64,000 nucleotides of DNA, taken from positions 682,001-746,000 of the forward strand of contig NW_026848143.1 in the NCBI RefSeq assembly GCF_030411735.1, in the 5' to 3' direction. Shown here one piece after another: positions 46,641 through 59,450 of this stretch. The notes under the pieces are model-generated. The model searched no databases. It had not been told where the DNA came from and saw only the letters and a program-made list of their open reading frames with translations. The DNA is from Phialemonium atrogriseum (Eukaryota > Ascomycota > Sordariomycetes > Cephalothecales > Cephalothecaceae). Both the position numbers and the translations under genes were made by a program. The number at the start of each line of letters is the position of its first letter. Within the stretch, counting starts at the first letter, position 1.

Positions 46641-48232
46641 GCGATGCTCGCAATTGGGGGGAAGGGCATTATGTATCTGGTCTTGGGTTGGTCGCTTGAC
46701 AGGGTATGCCCGCTTGATGCAATGCAGCTTCGGGCCCTTCGGTGGTGCCGCGGGTGGCTTTGTACGATACGGGACAAAAAAAGGAACTCCCAGAGCAAAG
46801 GGTGCTCAACCATGTGCTAGCCCGGCATCCGTTAGTTGGCATATGCTTCATGTTTCAATACTGTATACAGGATAGATATGGCATGGAATATACGCTGTCA
46901 AACAGCCTCGCGTCACTTTATTGTTCAGTCTTCTCCAAGAAGGATCTGCCTTCAATGAAGTTGGGGGTAGAATTCGGTATCATGGGAGTTCCACAAACGG
47001 CATCCTCAAGGCGGGTTTCACTTCGGCTCGCAACCACAGTCTCGTCGTTAGGCCCGGCTTTAGGCCCTAGTAAGGTCAAAGTTATATGTGTAGTACAATG
47101 TTGTTGCCGGACAGGAAGCAAGCAAGCAAAGAGGTAAACTTACCTTGTCTTCGGATAGCTTCTCCTAGCTTCATCATTAAGATGTTTTAGGGGGCACCAA
47201 TATGTTAAAGGGGCTGGGAGTGAGGTAATGGTATGGGGAGCGAACATTTGGCGGAGTTGGCGACTAATAAGGGGTAAACGCCACACAGAACCGGCGACGA
47301 GGCATACCATTGCACACATTTAACTGCAATTCCGCCGCGGCATGTTCATTCTTGAGTCTTTGGGATTTCTGTGCTTTGGGGTTATGACATTAGAGAGCCC
47401 AGGCATCCTGGGAACGGGGCACACGGAATGATAGCGCGAGGTTGGAGATAGATGATATTCAGAGAGTTTTCCAAATGTACCAGTCCACACACCAAACCAC
47501 AATATATCCAGGAGAGTGAGCAATGTCAGCGAGGAAATAAGATGATGGATCGCAAAACTCAGGTGATCGACGGGGATAGAGCACTCCTTGAGAATTTGAC
47601 TCGGACAAAGGGCTTCGAGCTGTTGAGTGGGAAGTCTCTCTTCGCCTCGGTGGATAAGCCGATGACAACATAGTGGTATGCGTCATCCAGGGGCTGTAAT
47701 GTTTTGATGGCGAGGAAGCAGGGGAGCTGGTAGACATTTTTTTCATGAATAGTAATAACAAGTAGTCAGCTCTCTCGACCAAGAAAGAAGAAGCCCTTCC
47801 GCCCAAGAAATCAATAGACTGGGAACAAGACCTAATATCTAGGAGACCGAGGCAGTGGAAAAAGTTACAAATGCGTGAAGCACCACTGAGTCAAAGGTGA
47901 TTTGCACTCTGATAACCGTAATTACATTCAATTACAGTATGCTAGACTACCTACGTTGCCATCATTGGTATGTTTAAGGAGTGTATCCATAATTATCCTT
48001 CGCCATCCATCCGTTCAAGATCGCCAAAGCATCACTTCTCTCCCCCCCACACACACACCAAACGCCAAATGTTCGCCAAGCCCATGCGATGAGGCACGCG
48101 GTTTCTACCAACCCGGAAGCCGAAAAAGAACAAAACAGAAAAGGTATCATCGAGTGAAAGAGAACGAATACGAGAGCAGGAGACCATGCTCGAGAAAAGG
48201 CAAAAAAGCCAATCTTGACCCGGCATCACGGC
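46641..48232. other. Convergent intergenic region
   Basis: About 1.6 kb between the stop codons of the mitoribosomal gene and the SAM-PH gene, with no recognisable coding frame. Confidence 0.6.
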
Positions 48233-50811
48233 TCAGATCATGTTCCCGTTGACGCTGACCTCGAACCCCTCGCCCTTCTGCCTGAGCGCCTTGGCGAGCA
48301 TCAGCTCGCGCATCCAGTCGATGCGCTCGTCGCGGCCCTTGACGGCGAAGTGGTGCGTTTTGCCCGTGCCGTTGACGCCCTCGGCGGGCGGCGGGACGAC
48401 GGCCCCGACGGCCGCGGCCGCCGCGGCGATCTTGCCGGGGAGGCTGCTCTCGCGCTTGCGGAGGCGGACGCCGCCCTTGTTGTCCTGTGGGATCAGCTGG
48501 AAGCTGAAGGCCGCGACGTCGGCCTTGTTGCTGCTGCTGCTGTTGTCGCCGCGGAGGATGCTCATGGCCCTGAACGCGGCGTTGAGCTTGCCGCTCGCGA
48601 GGCTGCTGCAGGCGATGGCGTAGTCGTCGATGTCGATGTACTCGAGCGTGCGGTTCGTGGCCGTCGCGTCCCGGTGCATGGCCAGGCGGGTGCCGCGCAG
48701 CGTGAAGTAGTTGTCGTGCCACTCGTGGCGGAGCATCTTGGTCTTGCGCTTCCTCATCGGCCCTTCGTAGGAGATTGGGTTGGTGCCAGCCATGTCTATG
48801 GCATGCGACGCGAGGGGTGAGAAGGTTTTGCAGCCGGGGGTCGTGGCACTGGTGCAGCCGCTGGAGCCTGGGATAGGGGCAATGGCGCGCTCAAAGGTCT
48901 TGCGATCGGCCTGCGTCCAAGGGTATTGCACGCGAGGGGGTGGTTTCAGCGGGTGACTGCCAGCTGTCCGCTGTGCAAAGGACTTGTGAGACTGTCGGGT
49001 AGTAGGCGACACGATGGAGTTCTCGTCGAGCGCGGGCATGACAGGGAAGGACGGCCGGCGACCCGAAGCGCGTGACATTGAACGGGGCGGAGGAGCTGGA
49101 TTATGGCGATAATTCATGTCTGGTGGTACCGACTGCGAAAGATCGCGAGCAACGGGCCCCGTAGGAATAGCGGTAAGAGGCACATCCATGTCAGAGAACG
49201 GCGTGCCGAAGCGGTAGAGAGCAGTGGGAGTGACGTCCTCCTCCTCCGCCGCCGTGCCATGGACAGCCGACGTCGGGTGTGCGGAGGATGGTTGGGACCT
49301 GGGCACGGGCGGTGCCTGGTTGGGGATTGTAAGCTTTGGGAGAGACTGCAAGCCATGGTGGGGAGGTTTTTGGCTGGGTAATATCTCGAAGGGCGGAGTG
49401 GGAGGAACTTCGCTTGACCCGGGGTTGTGTTGGCGTTGGAAGTCCAAGAATTGCCTGACATTGTCTTGAGGATCCCGGGCTTGGACATTCCGGAGGGTCG
49501 CCTCTGCCAGGTGCTGCAGGTTTAGGAAGCTGCCAGGACCCATGACGTCTGACGAGGCGACGACAGAGGGCATAGCATCCGAGACTGGACGAAAGAACTC
49601 TTCTGTTGGCTTGATGGCGTCGGCCGTTTCAGGGTTACCTGGATCGCCAGCAACCATGATAACACCGCCTTCCATGTTGACGAACGGGTGGTCCTGCTTG
49701 AAAGCCTCTATCATCCGCTTGTTTCTCTGCCACTTGCGGCATTTCTCGCCCTTGGAGCAGTTATGCGGCTTAGGCATCATCTGCTCAATGCCGACGATTG
49801 ACACCGATTCGAGGGGCGATATCACGTCGTCAAGCTTTGGTCGACGTTTGCTGCCGCCTCGCTTCAGTGGCTTGTCGCACTCTTGTCTTCGCATCTCCCT
49901 CCTGGCTTCCCTATCCGGAGCATCTTCGATGTCGGTCTCGGGCACCGGTTCTGAGGACTTGATATCCCTCATGGTGTGGATCTCACCCCATACCTTCGTC
50001 CTCACACCAAAGGACGGAATCCCTAGCTCTACAAGGTCCTCGAACTTCAAGGTGATGAGGATGCCGCCGGTGATATCGTTCTCGACGAACCGGTCGCAGG
50101 CTGAAAGCTCAACGCCCGCATTGAGCATCCACTGCGCGACCATTTCCGGCGACCACTCTGGCAGTGTGGCGGTATCGAGTGCCGCCTCCGTGTATTGGAA
50201 CGGCCCATCCTTTTGTTTCCTGGTCGGCAATGGAGTGAGGTCCAGGGCAATAGGTAGTTGGTATTCTGTCTGATTCGGAACTTTGGGAGTGAGGGGCGAA
50301 AGTGAAAGAGCGTGCTGGAGCTCAATCGAGTGCGTCGACGACACGGAACTCCGGAACAGATGCGGTCCCCTCGGGCCCTGGACCTGCTTCGACTCGAGGT
50401 CGAAAAGGAACGCTGCGCGGTTCCTACTAGACCTAGGGGTTTGGACCTCGTCGTAGGATGACAACGTCGTTATACTTCGTTGGCCGCCAGACTAGGATGG
50501 ATGAGCGACGTGGGGTACGAGGGGAGGGACAATCGAGGCACTCACCGAGTTCAGACTCGCACGGGGCGAGCTGTCGCCATCTCCGCCATCCAAGTCGTCC
50601 ACATCCCAATCCTCCACGAACTCGGTTGCTACCGACACTGGACGCTGCTTTGCATGCCTCTGGGAGAAAAAGGCATCCAGCAAGTGCGACTTCTCCAGCA
50701 TCTCGCGATGCGGTCGCTCGTGTGAGCTGACCTGTATGATTTCCTAGAGGGGCATGGTCAGACTTGTGTGGCCAGATCCAGATCGAATGCTCGACCTCCG
50801 AGGCTTACCAT
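48233..50811 (-). CDS. SAM- and PH-domain signalling protein
   Basis: Model: ATG at 50809-50811 split from exon 50546-50743, then a long exon 48233-50491, giving 819 residues, all junctions in phase 0. A SAM domain lies at about 177-243 (LPEWSPEMVAQWMLNAGVEL, FVENDITGGILITLKFEDLV, ELGIPSFGVRTKVWGEI). A long Pro/Ser-rich linker follows, then a C-terminal PH domain at about 650-811 (YEGPMRKRKTKMLRHEWHDN, YFTLRGTRLAMHRDATATNR, KTHHFAVKGRDERIDWMREL). The SAM-then-PH order recalls yeast Boi1/Boi2, which act at polarised growth sites, but no SH3 domain is visible here. The PH domain suggests phosphoinositide binding at the plasma membrane. The 5' end is uncertain: in-frame coding-like sequence continues upstream to about 50973, and a shorter start at the MLEKSHLLDAFF methionine is also possible. 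Confidence 0.82.
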
Positions 50812-53800
50812 TTCTCCTGGTAGTCTTGCGGACTGGTTGTGAATACGGCGTTGCTTTTCCTGCCGTTGCCGGCGATATCTGTTTGCAACAATAGACGGGA
50901 GCTTTTTATGATATCTACTCGAGGAGCGACTGGTAATCGGAAATAGGGGACAAAAAGGAAATCGCTTGATATGCTAGACAAACTAGGGTAACCCGCCAAA
51001 CGAGAATAAAACGGCCTCGTAGAGGCGGTACAGGCGCACACCGATGGTTATGTATGACGGGAAAACAGCATGCCCTGTGGAGCGGGGGGATCGATCACAT
51101 CACCAACATGATGTGTATGCAGCAGTGGGAAGATGTCACCCACAGGCAGCAGACACAGGTGTGATATTGCTACATAGGAACCTCCCCCCATACTCGATGC
51201 GAGGCGCCATTGTTCGCGCCGGCGCTATGTAGGCCCGGTTCAGCGTATAATAATAGCACTATCTGCGTGCGACGGCCAGGTCGGTCTGCAAAAGTGAGCG
51301 GTAAGAGCGAGCGAAAGTCGAAAGCTGGTTGGGCAGCAGCAAGGCCAGCATACCAGTAAACGCTTGGATCTGGTGTCGGCCGTGGTGGCTCATGCAGAGA
51401 AAGGCGCTCAGAGAGTGCTGGTTGGTCTGAAATTCATGTGCGTCGATATTTAAATAGCATCTCTAACATCCCATTGGTTGAATTTACTGGGATTTTCCTG
51501 TTAGCGCCGTCACCCGCACCGGGAGGGGTGGGCCGCCCCGACTTCGAGGGCGCATACATCGCCTCTGCTTGCACTCGACTGAGCTCTGCGGAGAGGGTGA
51601 GAGAAGCAAAAGCTCACTCACTTTGGAAAACACGATCTTGATGCCAACCGGAGATATCCCACACCATCCCAAGCCTCGTTGGCCGGCCGGCCTCTCGCAC
51701 GGAGGATCTTACCGGAACGTCAATGACGGAGGTGGACCTTGACTTTCGGTTCTGGCTGTGGAACGGTCCGCTCCCAAGCTCTCCACTCCTCCGAGATGGA
51801 GCTCTAGCAAACCCCACCTGCTGCCCCCCGCCAATGTGACCAACATGATGAGCACATGACAAGCACGTTGAAGCCGAATCCCTATTCGGGACAGCAACGG
51901 CTGAGATCGTCCACTAGAATGGGGGAAGAATGCCCGCCTCTCTCAATCGGACCTACTAGAGAACAATCGCCATTCAATGCTTTATGAAATTCCACGTGCC
52001 TTGCCTGTCGATTGCCGGCCCACCTGTCTATGCGTAGGTAGCTGAACAGGTCATCTGCCCTGGAGGACGGGTTTGCAATAGGGCCTCGTCTTCCACCTGA
52101 CGAGGATCTGGGTCATGCTTCTTCTGCGACCTGGCTCAGTTTCTCCATAGGCGGGCAGATTCAAGGTGAGACGAGATATCGGCCTACGGGGAGATACCCA
52201 CTGATTTCGGAGATGTCGCATGGAAAACTGACCATGGCTGTCCTTGGCGTAGCTACCCCACCCCATCAACCCCACTCGCTAGCAAGTTCACGACGCTGCA
52301 TTGATATTGAACAATGGCACGCACATGGCGGTAAGCTTAAAGTACGTAAGTGTTGACTGATCTGCGAATCCCATGTAGTGCGCACTATAGTGCACACCTG
52401 CATGCTGCATGTTACTGCGTACAAGCTCGGCGGAAACTCAACCGGCCATCTAGTGGACGCATAGTATGTGTACAACAGGTTTTCTCAACGGAAATGAAAC
52501 GCCACAACACCACGCTGATTCTCTAGTCATGACGACCTAGGTTTTGAGCCGGTGACGGTGTATAATCCCGAAGATAGATTCCCACGTCGTGGTCGCTGGA
52601 CTAGTCGAGAAATTTAAGCGAATTCAACCCTAGGGCAACTACCTGCGGTGAGGAACTAGCATGAGTAAAATCCGTCCCGACTCGGCACCACACCACACCT
52701 TCCAGATGCCACCCGCATATAAATTTCACATGATGACCATTGACTGCGTGTTCAACCTCTGTCTGTCTGGGTTGATTCACATTGACAAGTTGGTGTGACT
52801 GCCGGGTTTGGTTAGTTGAATGGTTGACCCCTCTAGAGAAGGTGTGACCCCAATTGTAATTGTGTAGCCCATAGAGAATTTGTCAAGACTTGGTAAGGTG
52901 CTTCGAGACTCGACAGAGGTTTGGGACGAAAAAGCATGAGTGACTGGTGTGAGTGGCTAGCTGGGGCTGCAGGTCCCCCCTACCTACATTTTGCACTAAT
53001 GTCTCGCGGGCCTTCGATGCGGCCGCATTGCGCAATTGGATTCGACTAGGTATGCTTTGACGGGATGGTAGGTAATTTGCGAGTTATCAACTCTTATCAT
53101 GACATTGTATGTATGTACATACCAGGTGCGGGATCGTCCAGATTCTAGGCAGGCCTATTCTCCGCACTTTTGATCTGTCATCTCGCACCCACCCCCTCTT
53201 GATGACGGGCATTGGGGGATCGAATGAACCCTGGAAATGAGGAAATGAGCAATCGAGCAAATAAGCGGCCTGGAAGTGCACCCCCATCGCGGAACCGAAC
53301 CAGGGCTGGCTTTGCTTTTTACCTACCTATGTATAATCAATTTTATTTCCTCTTTCCTCGACAGCTGTTAACCATGCAATGTTGCTGGATCATTGAGAGA
53401 AACATGGGAATCAGGGAACCACCTTGGCAGGGTGCGGGCAGGGCATACATGGATGATGGTACGGATCCTGCAAGCACGGACATCGCGGAAGCCGGGGTGT
53501 GAACGGCGATCCATGGTTAGCACTGATTTTGCTGCTCTGCTTCGCGAGAAATTGAGAATGCTCCGCTGAAGCATTGAACTCTGTCAGATTACCCCCCTTC
53601 TTCCGAACATGGTTAATTCAGGCACTAGACGTACACCTCTCCTCGGGCCGTTGAGCAAGAATAAAAACCCCAACCGGGTACTAAAAGTGTCGATTGAGCT
53701 CGTTGAGCCGTCCGCGGCCGGTCAATAGCCCGGGAAGGGACTTTTGGATGCCATGGTCAGGGAGGTACCTACCAGGTAGGCATTTGAAAGGATCTGCCCA

Positions 53801-56800
53801 AATTCTGATGGGAGGCGCGTCAACCGAAAACCCAACCTGGAGCGCAGTCCACTGCGGTAGTAGGATGTTGCGTTCTTGCAACGATAGAATACCTACGGAT
53901 AGTAGTGCTTGCACTATTGTGGAACATTGCAGACAAGCGCGATGAAGAAGGCAAGTCGAGGTGGTGAGGGAAATCCTACACCTTGCTCGCCTAGAGAACC
54001 AGCGCGAAGCTAGGGCGAAGCTAGTAGTGTAACGGCCGCAAAGCGAAGCACGGATCACGGTTGTTATTGATTTTGAGATTGCCGGCATATTTCGCCAGGG
54101 AAGGCGTGAGCTGGACAGGGATCCGTGGTTAGTGGATGGGGGAGGACGGCTCGGCGCCGACGACTATCGTCGATCAGCAAGATGGACTTCAGCCTGTGGG
54201 TGGTGATGTGATGGGTGGGAGCACTGACCACAGGTTGAGACTTCCAACTTGGGAATGCCATAATTAGCCCACTTTACCAACTTTGCCCACTTTCTAGGAA
54301 ATGGAACTAAATTAGCCCTTCTCATGGTTGCGTGGGCTAATTTGCAAAGCTCTGAATGTGGGCTAAAATAGAAATAGCTGCTTGTGTGGCAGCAGCACAC
54401 TGCATAGCATCCAAAATTAGCCCAGAATGTAATGTGGGCAAATATTAGACCTTGCATGTTTTGCGATTGGTAAAATTGGCCAACACCTTCGCCCATGGGC
54501 GGCTAATTAACCCGCTCTCGTTGGCTCCCATTTGACCTCGACTTTGTTTCGAGACGAGTCTAGTTTGCGATGACGGTTAGGTTCGACATACTGTGCTTTG
54601 TTACTCGTTACTCAGTGAAGTCTCGAGACTTATAAAGCCTCGAGAGCGCCAGCGTCCTCGTTTCTGTCTCTCTTTTTGTCTCAGGAATCAACGTTAGGTA
54701 GGTATACAGCAGCCAGTGTCAGTCGCGGGGGGAGCTGTGATAATATCGCCGAAGCCCGAATCTTTCAAGCAAGTATCAGGAAGACCTTGGTGAACTCAGT
54801 TAGTACATAGACAGTTGCGACGCACGTTTGTTGCGACCTCGGAACCAGAGACGGTGGGAAAAGCTAGGCGACGAATGACACACACGAAGTTCAGGCAGGG
54901 TAGGATTGCAGCCAAGAGAAAATGATCAATTCTGCAAGGCTGGCGTAGCACCAGGCCCCGCCTTCTTGACAAGGGAGGGGTCTAGGGGTGCTGGCCCTGA
55001 GAGCGAGGGAAAATGGCAAGTGCATAGCCCCTGTTCCTTCCCGCATGATTGGCCCAAGCTCCCTCCATTAGCGTGGTTATCCCAGTCATTACTCATGCAC
55101 GATCTGATAGCTTGAGCCAATCTGGATTGATTGCCGCCCTGCGGCCCGCATGCACGTATGCACGAACCATTTAGTCGTCACACTTTTCGACCGCACTTCA
55201 TCAAATCAACGTCGTCAATCGCCCTTTTCCTCCAGATGGCGACGGGACGTCCACCTGCGTGTAGACCGCGAGTCCCACGGGCGTTGCCCAACCATCCGCC
55301 CAACCCTTGTTCCTCTGCCTTCATTTCTGGTACTGCTGTACACTGCATTCTGCGCAGAAGGCCGCATTACTGGGCCACCTCAAGCAGGTACCCACGGTAA
55401 CACTGATCTGCTAGGCTGTACTTCCGCTGGGCCGACACTCGCCGCGAGTGATCGACCACGTGCCTTCTGGATTGCGAGGTTCTCACTAGTAATGCGCCGT
55501 TATCTACCTGCCATTCTGTGTGACCCTCCATTCTCCATGCAATGCAGAGCGGACGTCGACCACAAGTTCCCGGCCAGCCACGGAAAGTTACCAGGCCAAT
55601 CCCGATCGACTCTCCATCCTGACCGGCCAATCTGATGCTGACCACCGGTTAAGCAGTCATGATTTGTGGAACGCTCATATTTGACAGGAGCTCATGCTGT
55701 TAGTGCTGGCTCCTCGAGGCCAGTCCATGACAATCTCCACCGCCAGCCCTATTCATCCGGAAAGCGCGGCCTCGAGGTATTCATTTCTGTGGTGTCCAGC
55801 GAGATTGCGGGAAAATGCTTCCGTTTACCAGAACCATCGAATGCATTCCGTTGGTGACCGCTCATTCACCATTCACCCCGACGATATAGCTCAAGTCCGT
55901 GCCTTAGCTGCCCGAATAGTAGCCCTAACTGACTAGGTATGGGCCTACCTACCTTACCTTACCTGTCGTGGTAGCAACAAGTCTACTAGCGCTGAGTATG
56001 CATATGCATCCTTCCTGATCTTCTGGATGTATGTACAAAGTAGGTTGGGCAAACATGGCCCGCATCTTGGACTCGATATTGCGGCCATGACCTTTCCGCT
56101 AGTCGCTCGATCCCCTACCCTTTCTGGATTCGCAGCGTCGAGGCTGGTTCCTGCTCCTTATCGAAGGTGCCCGGCACTCAGCCAGTCAATCCCATCACTA
56201 GGCCCTGCCAGCTGAGGGTGATTTACACCACGACAGTCACGACGGTGTGAACCACTTACGGCCGACGGAGAAATCCCTCGCTATCCTGGTCGGGATCAAC
56301 GCAATCCCCCCTGGTTAGGTCCATCAACGAGTGACCAGGCCATTTGAGGTGTGGGACTGTAGGCCGCTGTGCCAATGAGAACAGCAGCCAACCCTCCTGG
56401 TCACTCGAACAGCTCCCATCCCTGCAGCCATCTTCTCCCGTGCGCATCAACCGGATGGGGAAGAAAAGGTGTGTGTACAAGGCCATTGTACCTTTCTGCA
56501 TGCCCTCGACTTCCGACTTTCGAGTCCTCTTGGCCTATCTATTCTAGGTGGGGTTGGCGCCGGCCTCCACTTCCGAGCGAGAGCCCGACTGCACTCCACC
56601 CGTTGGCACCAATAAGCGCATACCCAGCCCTCACCCCTGTCGGTGAGCACACACCAGAAGCCCATCTCTCTCCCAAGAAGGGCTTGCCGGTGCAGCCAAC
56701 AGACCAACCCAGAGGCCAAAAAAAGGAAAGGCGGTAAATTTGCCCGCATCTGTGTCCAAATTTAGAACACAGCAATCACCACAGCACGCAAGAAGCTGGC

Positions 56801-57350
56801 TGCAAAGTGGGTCAAATCGAGGTGGTCGTCCAAGTGGCGGCCAGATATAAGAATTTGCCCACTTCCATCCCATCTCGATGATTTTGCTCTCTTTCTTTGT
56901 AGACCAGAGAAGAAGTTGGATCCAGTGTCGTCGTCGTTCAGTCCAGTCCCGTTATAATCTCTTCCTCGCCCTCTTCTATTTTAATTATACCCTTTCGCGA
57001 CAGCTGGCCTATAGCAACACCCATCCGGGTTACTAACACAATCCAGTTCGAAACGCAAGCAGGACTTGCTCTTGAACCAGTCATTCATTCGACGATAACC
57101 ATAATTGCAGATTTCGTGTTTTCCTACGGCACTTTGATTTTTCTCCGCTTGGACGGGGATCTATCTGTGGCCTTGACCAGTTCCCGCGTTCTTCGCTTGG
57201 TCCAGCCCATATTACGAACCCCCGAAACAATCCACACCCCCCCAGACCACCTCGACTTTGTACCCCCTCCCACACGCCCCCACCCCCGGCGCCCCCCCCC
57301 CCCCGGCAGCCCACCGAAAGGTACCTGTCGAGATAATAGGAAGGGTACAA
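50812..57350. other. Long region without a recognisable gene, upstream of pro1
   Basis: About 6.5 kb in which no open frame has a domain or convincing exon chain; most are under 130 codons and overlap on both strands. It may include a further 5' exon of the SAM-PH gene (50809-50973). TACCTA/TAGGTA motifs recur (near 53321, 53765, 54697, 55934-55966), and a palindromic AATTAGCCC cluster spans 54261-54509. The final part must carry the pro1 promoter and leader, including a CCCC-rich tract just before 57300. Confidence 0.6.
54261..54509. mobile_element. Candidate miniature inverted-repeat element (AATTAGCCC cluster)
   Basis: The 249-bp segment is bounded by TAATTAGCC (54261) and its exact reverse complement GGCTAATTA (ending 54509). 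Inside are AATTAGCCC at 54310 and 54415, GGGCTAATTT at 54334 and GGGCTAAAAT at 54360, so the terminal motif recurs in both orientations. No open frame of note. The ends contain the palindrome TAATTA, so a TA or TTAA-like target duplication cannot be separated from the repeat itself. A transposon origin is inferred; a folded regulatory or RNA element is the alternative. Confidence 0.4.
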
Positions 57351-59450
57351 ATGTCAACACAGCCCCCCAACCAGCAACCAGACCTCATGTGCACCTCACC
57401 GGACAAGATGGCTGTCGCGCAGTCCACCAAGACCAAGACGGCCTCTAAGGCTGCCAACAGCGCTGCGCCAAAACAGAAGACACAGATGCACCGTCGCTCA
57501 AGAACAGGTTTGTGCACCATTCCCAGCCTCCTTGCCGGGATCGCCAAAGCTAACATTGGCTGACTTACAGGTTGCTACACATGCAGACTCAGGCGCAAGA
57601 AGTGCGATGAGGGTTCGCCAATGTGCACGGCTTGCAAGCACCTCGGCCTTGTATGCGAATACAAGAGGCCCATGTGGTGGAGCAACAACGAGGCGAGGAG
57701 GAAGCACAAGGACGATATCAAGATGATCATCAAGAGGAAAAAGCTCTCGGAGAAGGCGTCGCACACCATCCAAACATCGATTGGTTCCCCGCCAGGCCTG
57801 TCTCACTCTCTTCCCACGTCGGCAACCTTCACAGACCCTGTCGACCGCACCAGATCAGCGTCGATAGACTCGCAGTTCGCCTTCAACTTCAGCTCCCCGC
57901 AGAGCTCCCACCACGAGTTCGCGCCATTCACCCCCCAGATGCACCCCGAGTTCATGTTCGGTGGGTACTCGCCATACGAGGTCGACATCAAGACCGAGAG
58001 GCAGATGTTCGTCAACGATGTTCCGACACTGAGAGAGTCAACCACCTCCACCTTCAGCGCCGCGTATCCCACCCCTCCGCCTCCGGGAACCGTGATGCCG
58101 TCCTTCCCTCCGGAAGGTGAATGGACCGAGCAGGTGTACTCGGAGCGGCGGGAATCACTCACTGAGGAGACTTACAATGTGAACTCGTTCGACTTCGCCC
58201 ACGGCGCACCCATGACCTCGAGCCAGCTAGCTCTGGAGCTCAATGAACGCGACCAGCAGCTTCTGCACCACTTCGTCCAATACGTCCTTCCGACCATCTT
58301 CCCCATTCTCGAGTCAAACCAACACGGATCCGTCGCCTCGGACCTCATCCTGCCCGCACTGCAGTACAACACGGGTTACCTACACTGCTGCTTGAGCATC
58401 GCCGCGCAGCACTACAAGGCGGCGATGGGCCTGCAAGGCGAGGATATCGACGGCGACATCATGCGACACCGCTACGTGACCATCTCATCGCTCTGCGAGG
58501 CCCTGAACCGCGACGAGAACCACCAGCAGATTCTCGAGGCAGCTCTGGGACTGATCTTCTTCCAGTGCGGTGTGGGCCGCGTCGAGGACTCGCTGCCCGA
58601 CATTCCGTGGCACCAGCATTTCCAGGCCGCCGTGTCTTTGGTGCAGAAGCTCGATTTGCCCCGCATTGTCTCGGACCCCAATGAGCATTCGGCGGCGCAG
58701 ACCCCCTTCAACATGACCCTCACTTCGTGGATCGACATTATCGGAGCGACGATGCGAGGTCGCGCCCCGACCTTTGCGCACACTTACCGGGAGAAGCATC
58801 TTTCGCAGACCAACTCGTCGCTGGGACTGCGCGAGTTGATGGGCTGCGACGACCGAGTCATGTACCTCATCTCAGAGATTGCATGCCTCGAGGCGCTGAA
58901 GGCCGACGGTATGGACGACATTACCCTTTGCCAGCACGTGCACGTCCTGGGCGACCAGATCGGCTTCACCGAGATGGGCGACACTCCGCTCAAAATCGCC
59001 TCGGATGCCAATGGCGTCCTGGACCCCAAGCAGCTGGGCAAGAACATGACGTCCGCTTTCCGACTGGCTGCGCGCATCTATCTCTGCAGCTTGGTACCCG
59101 GCTTCAGCCCCAGCCAGGCTAGCTGCATCGGCCTGGTGGAGAAGCTCACCACCGTGCTCCAGCACATCCCCTCGGGACCTGCCGGCTTCGATCGCTCGCT
59201 CGCCTGGGTGTATCTTGTGGGCGGCTCCGTCAGCGCTCCCGGATCGAGCTTCCGAGCACACTTCGACGAGCGCATCGCGCAGCTGGGCGATCTTGCCAAC
59301 TTTGGCAGCTTCGGGCGCGTTGGCTGCCTTCTTCGCGAGGTCTGGGTTCAGGCCGATGCGCAAGTGAGCGCGGCGGCAGAGGCCCCACAGCAATACATCC
59401 ACTGGCGGGATGTCATGCAAATGAAGGGTTGGGACTTCTTGCTCATCTAA
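57351..59450 (+). CDS. pro1: Zn2Cys6 transcription factor PRO1/ADV-1, regulator of sexual development
   Basis: Exons 57351-57507 and 57571-59450 encode 678 residues, close to the length of Sordaria PRO1. The N-terminus (MSTQPPNQQPDLMCTSPDKM) and the strongly conserved stretch after the intron (GCYTCRLRRKKCDEGSPMCT, ACKHLGLVCEYKRPMWWSNN) identify the family. The cluster has spacing C-x2-C-x6-C-x6-C-x2-C-x6-C, starting at residue 54, and the intron falls immediately before it. A basic segment follows (KHKDDIKMIIKRKKLSEK), then a Ser/Pro-rich linker, and from about residue 220 the helical fungal transcription factor domain (LNERDQQLLHHFVQYVLPTI, PALQYNTGYLHCCLSIAAQH), ending KGWDFLLI. In Sordaria macrospora and Neurospora crassa this factor is required for protoperithecium-to-perithecium development and cell fusion, and directly activates signalling and cell-wall genes. 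The gene is isolated by several kilobases upstream. Confidence 0.96.

Noticed and set aside
53681..54088. 135-codon minus-strand frame
   Set aside because: No domain or signal peptide, and no splice support; the region is intergenic in character.
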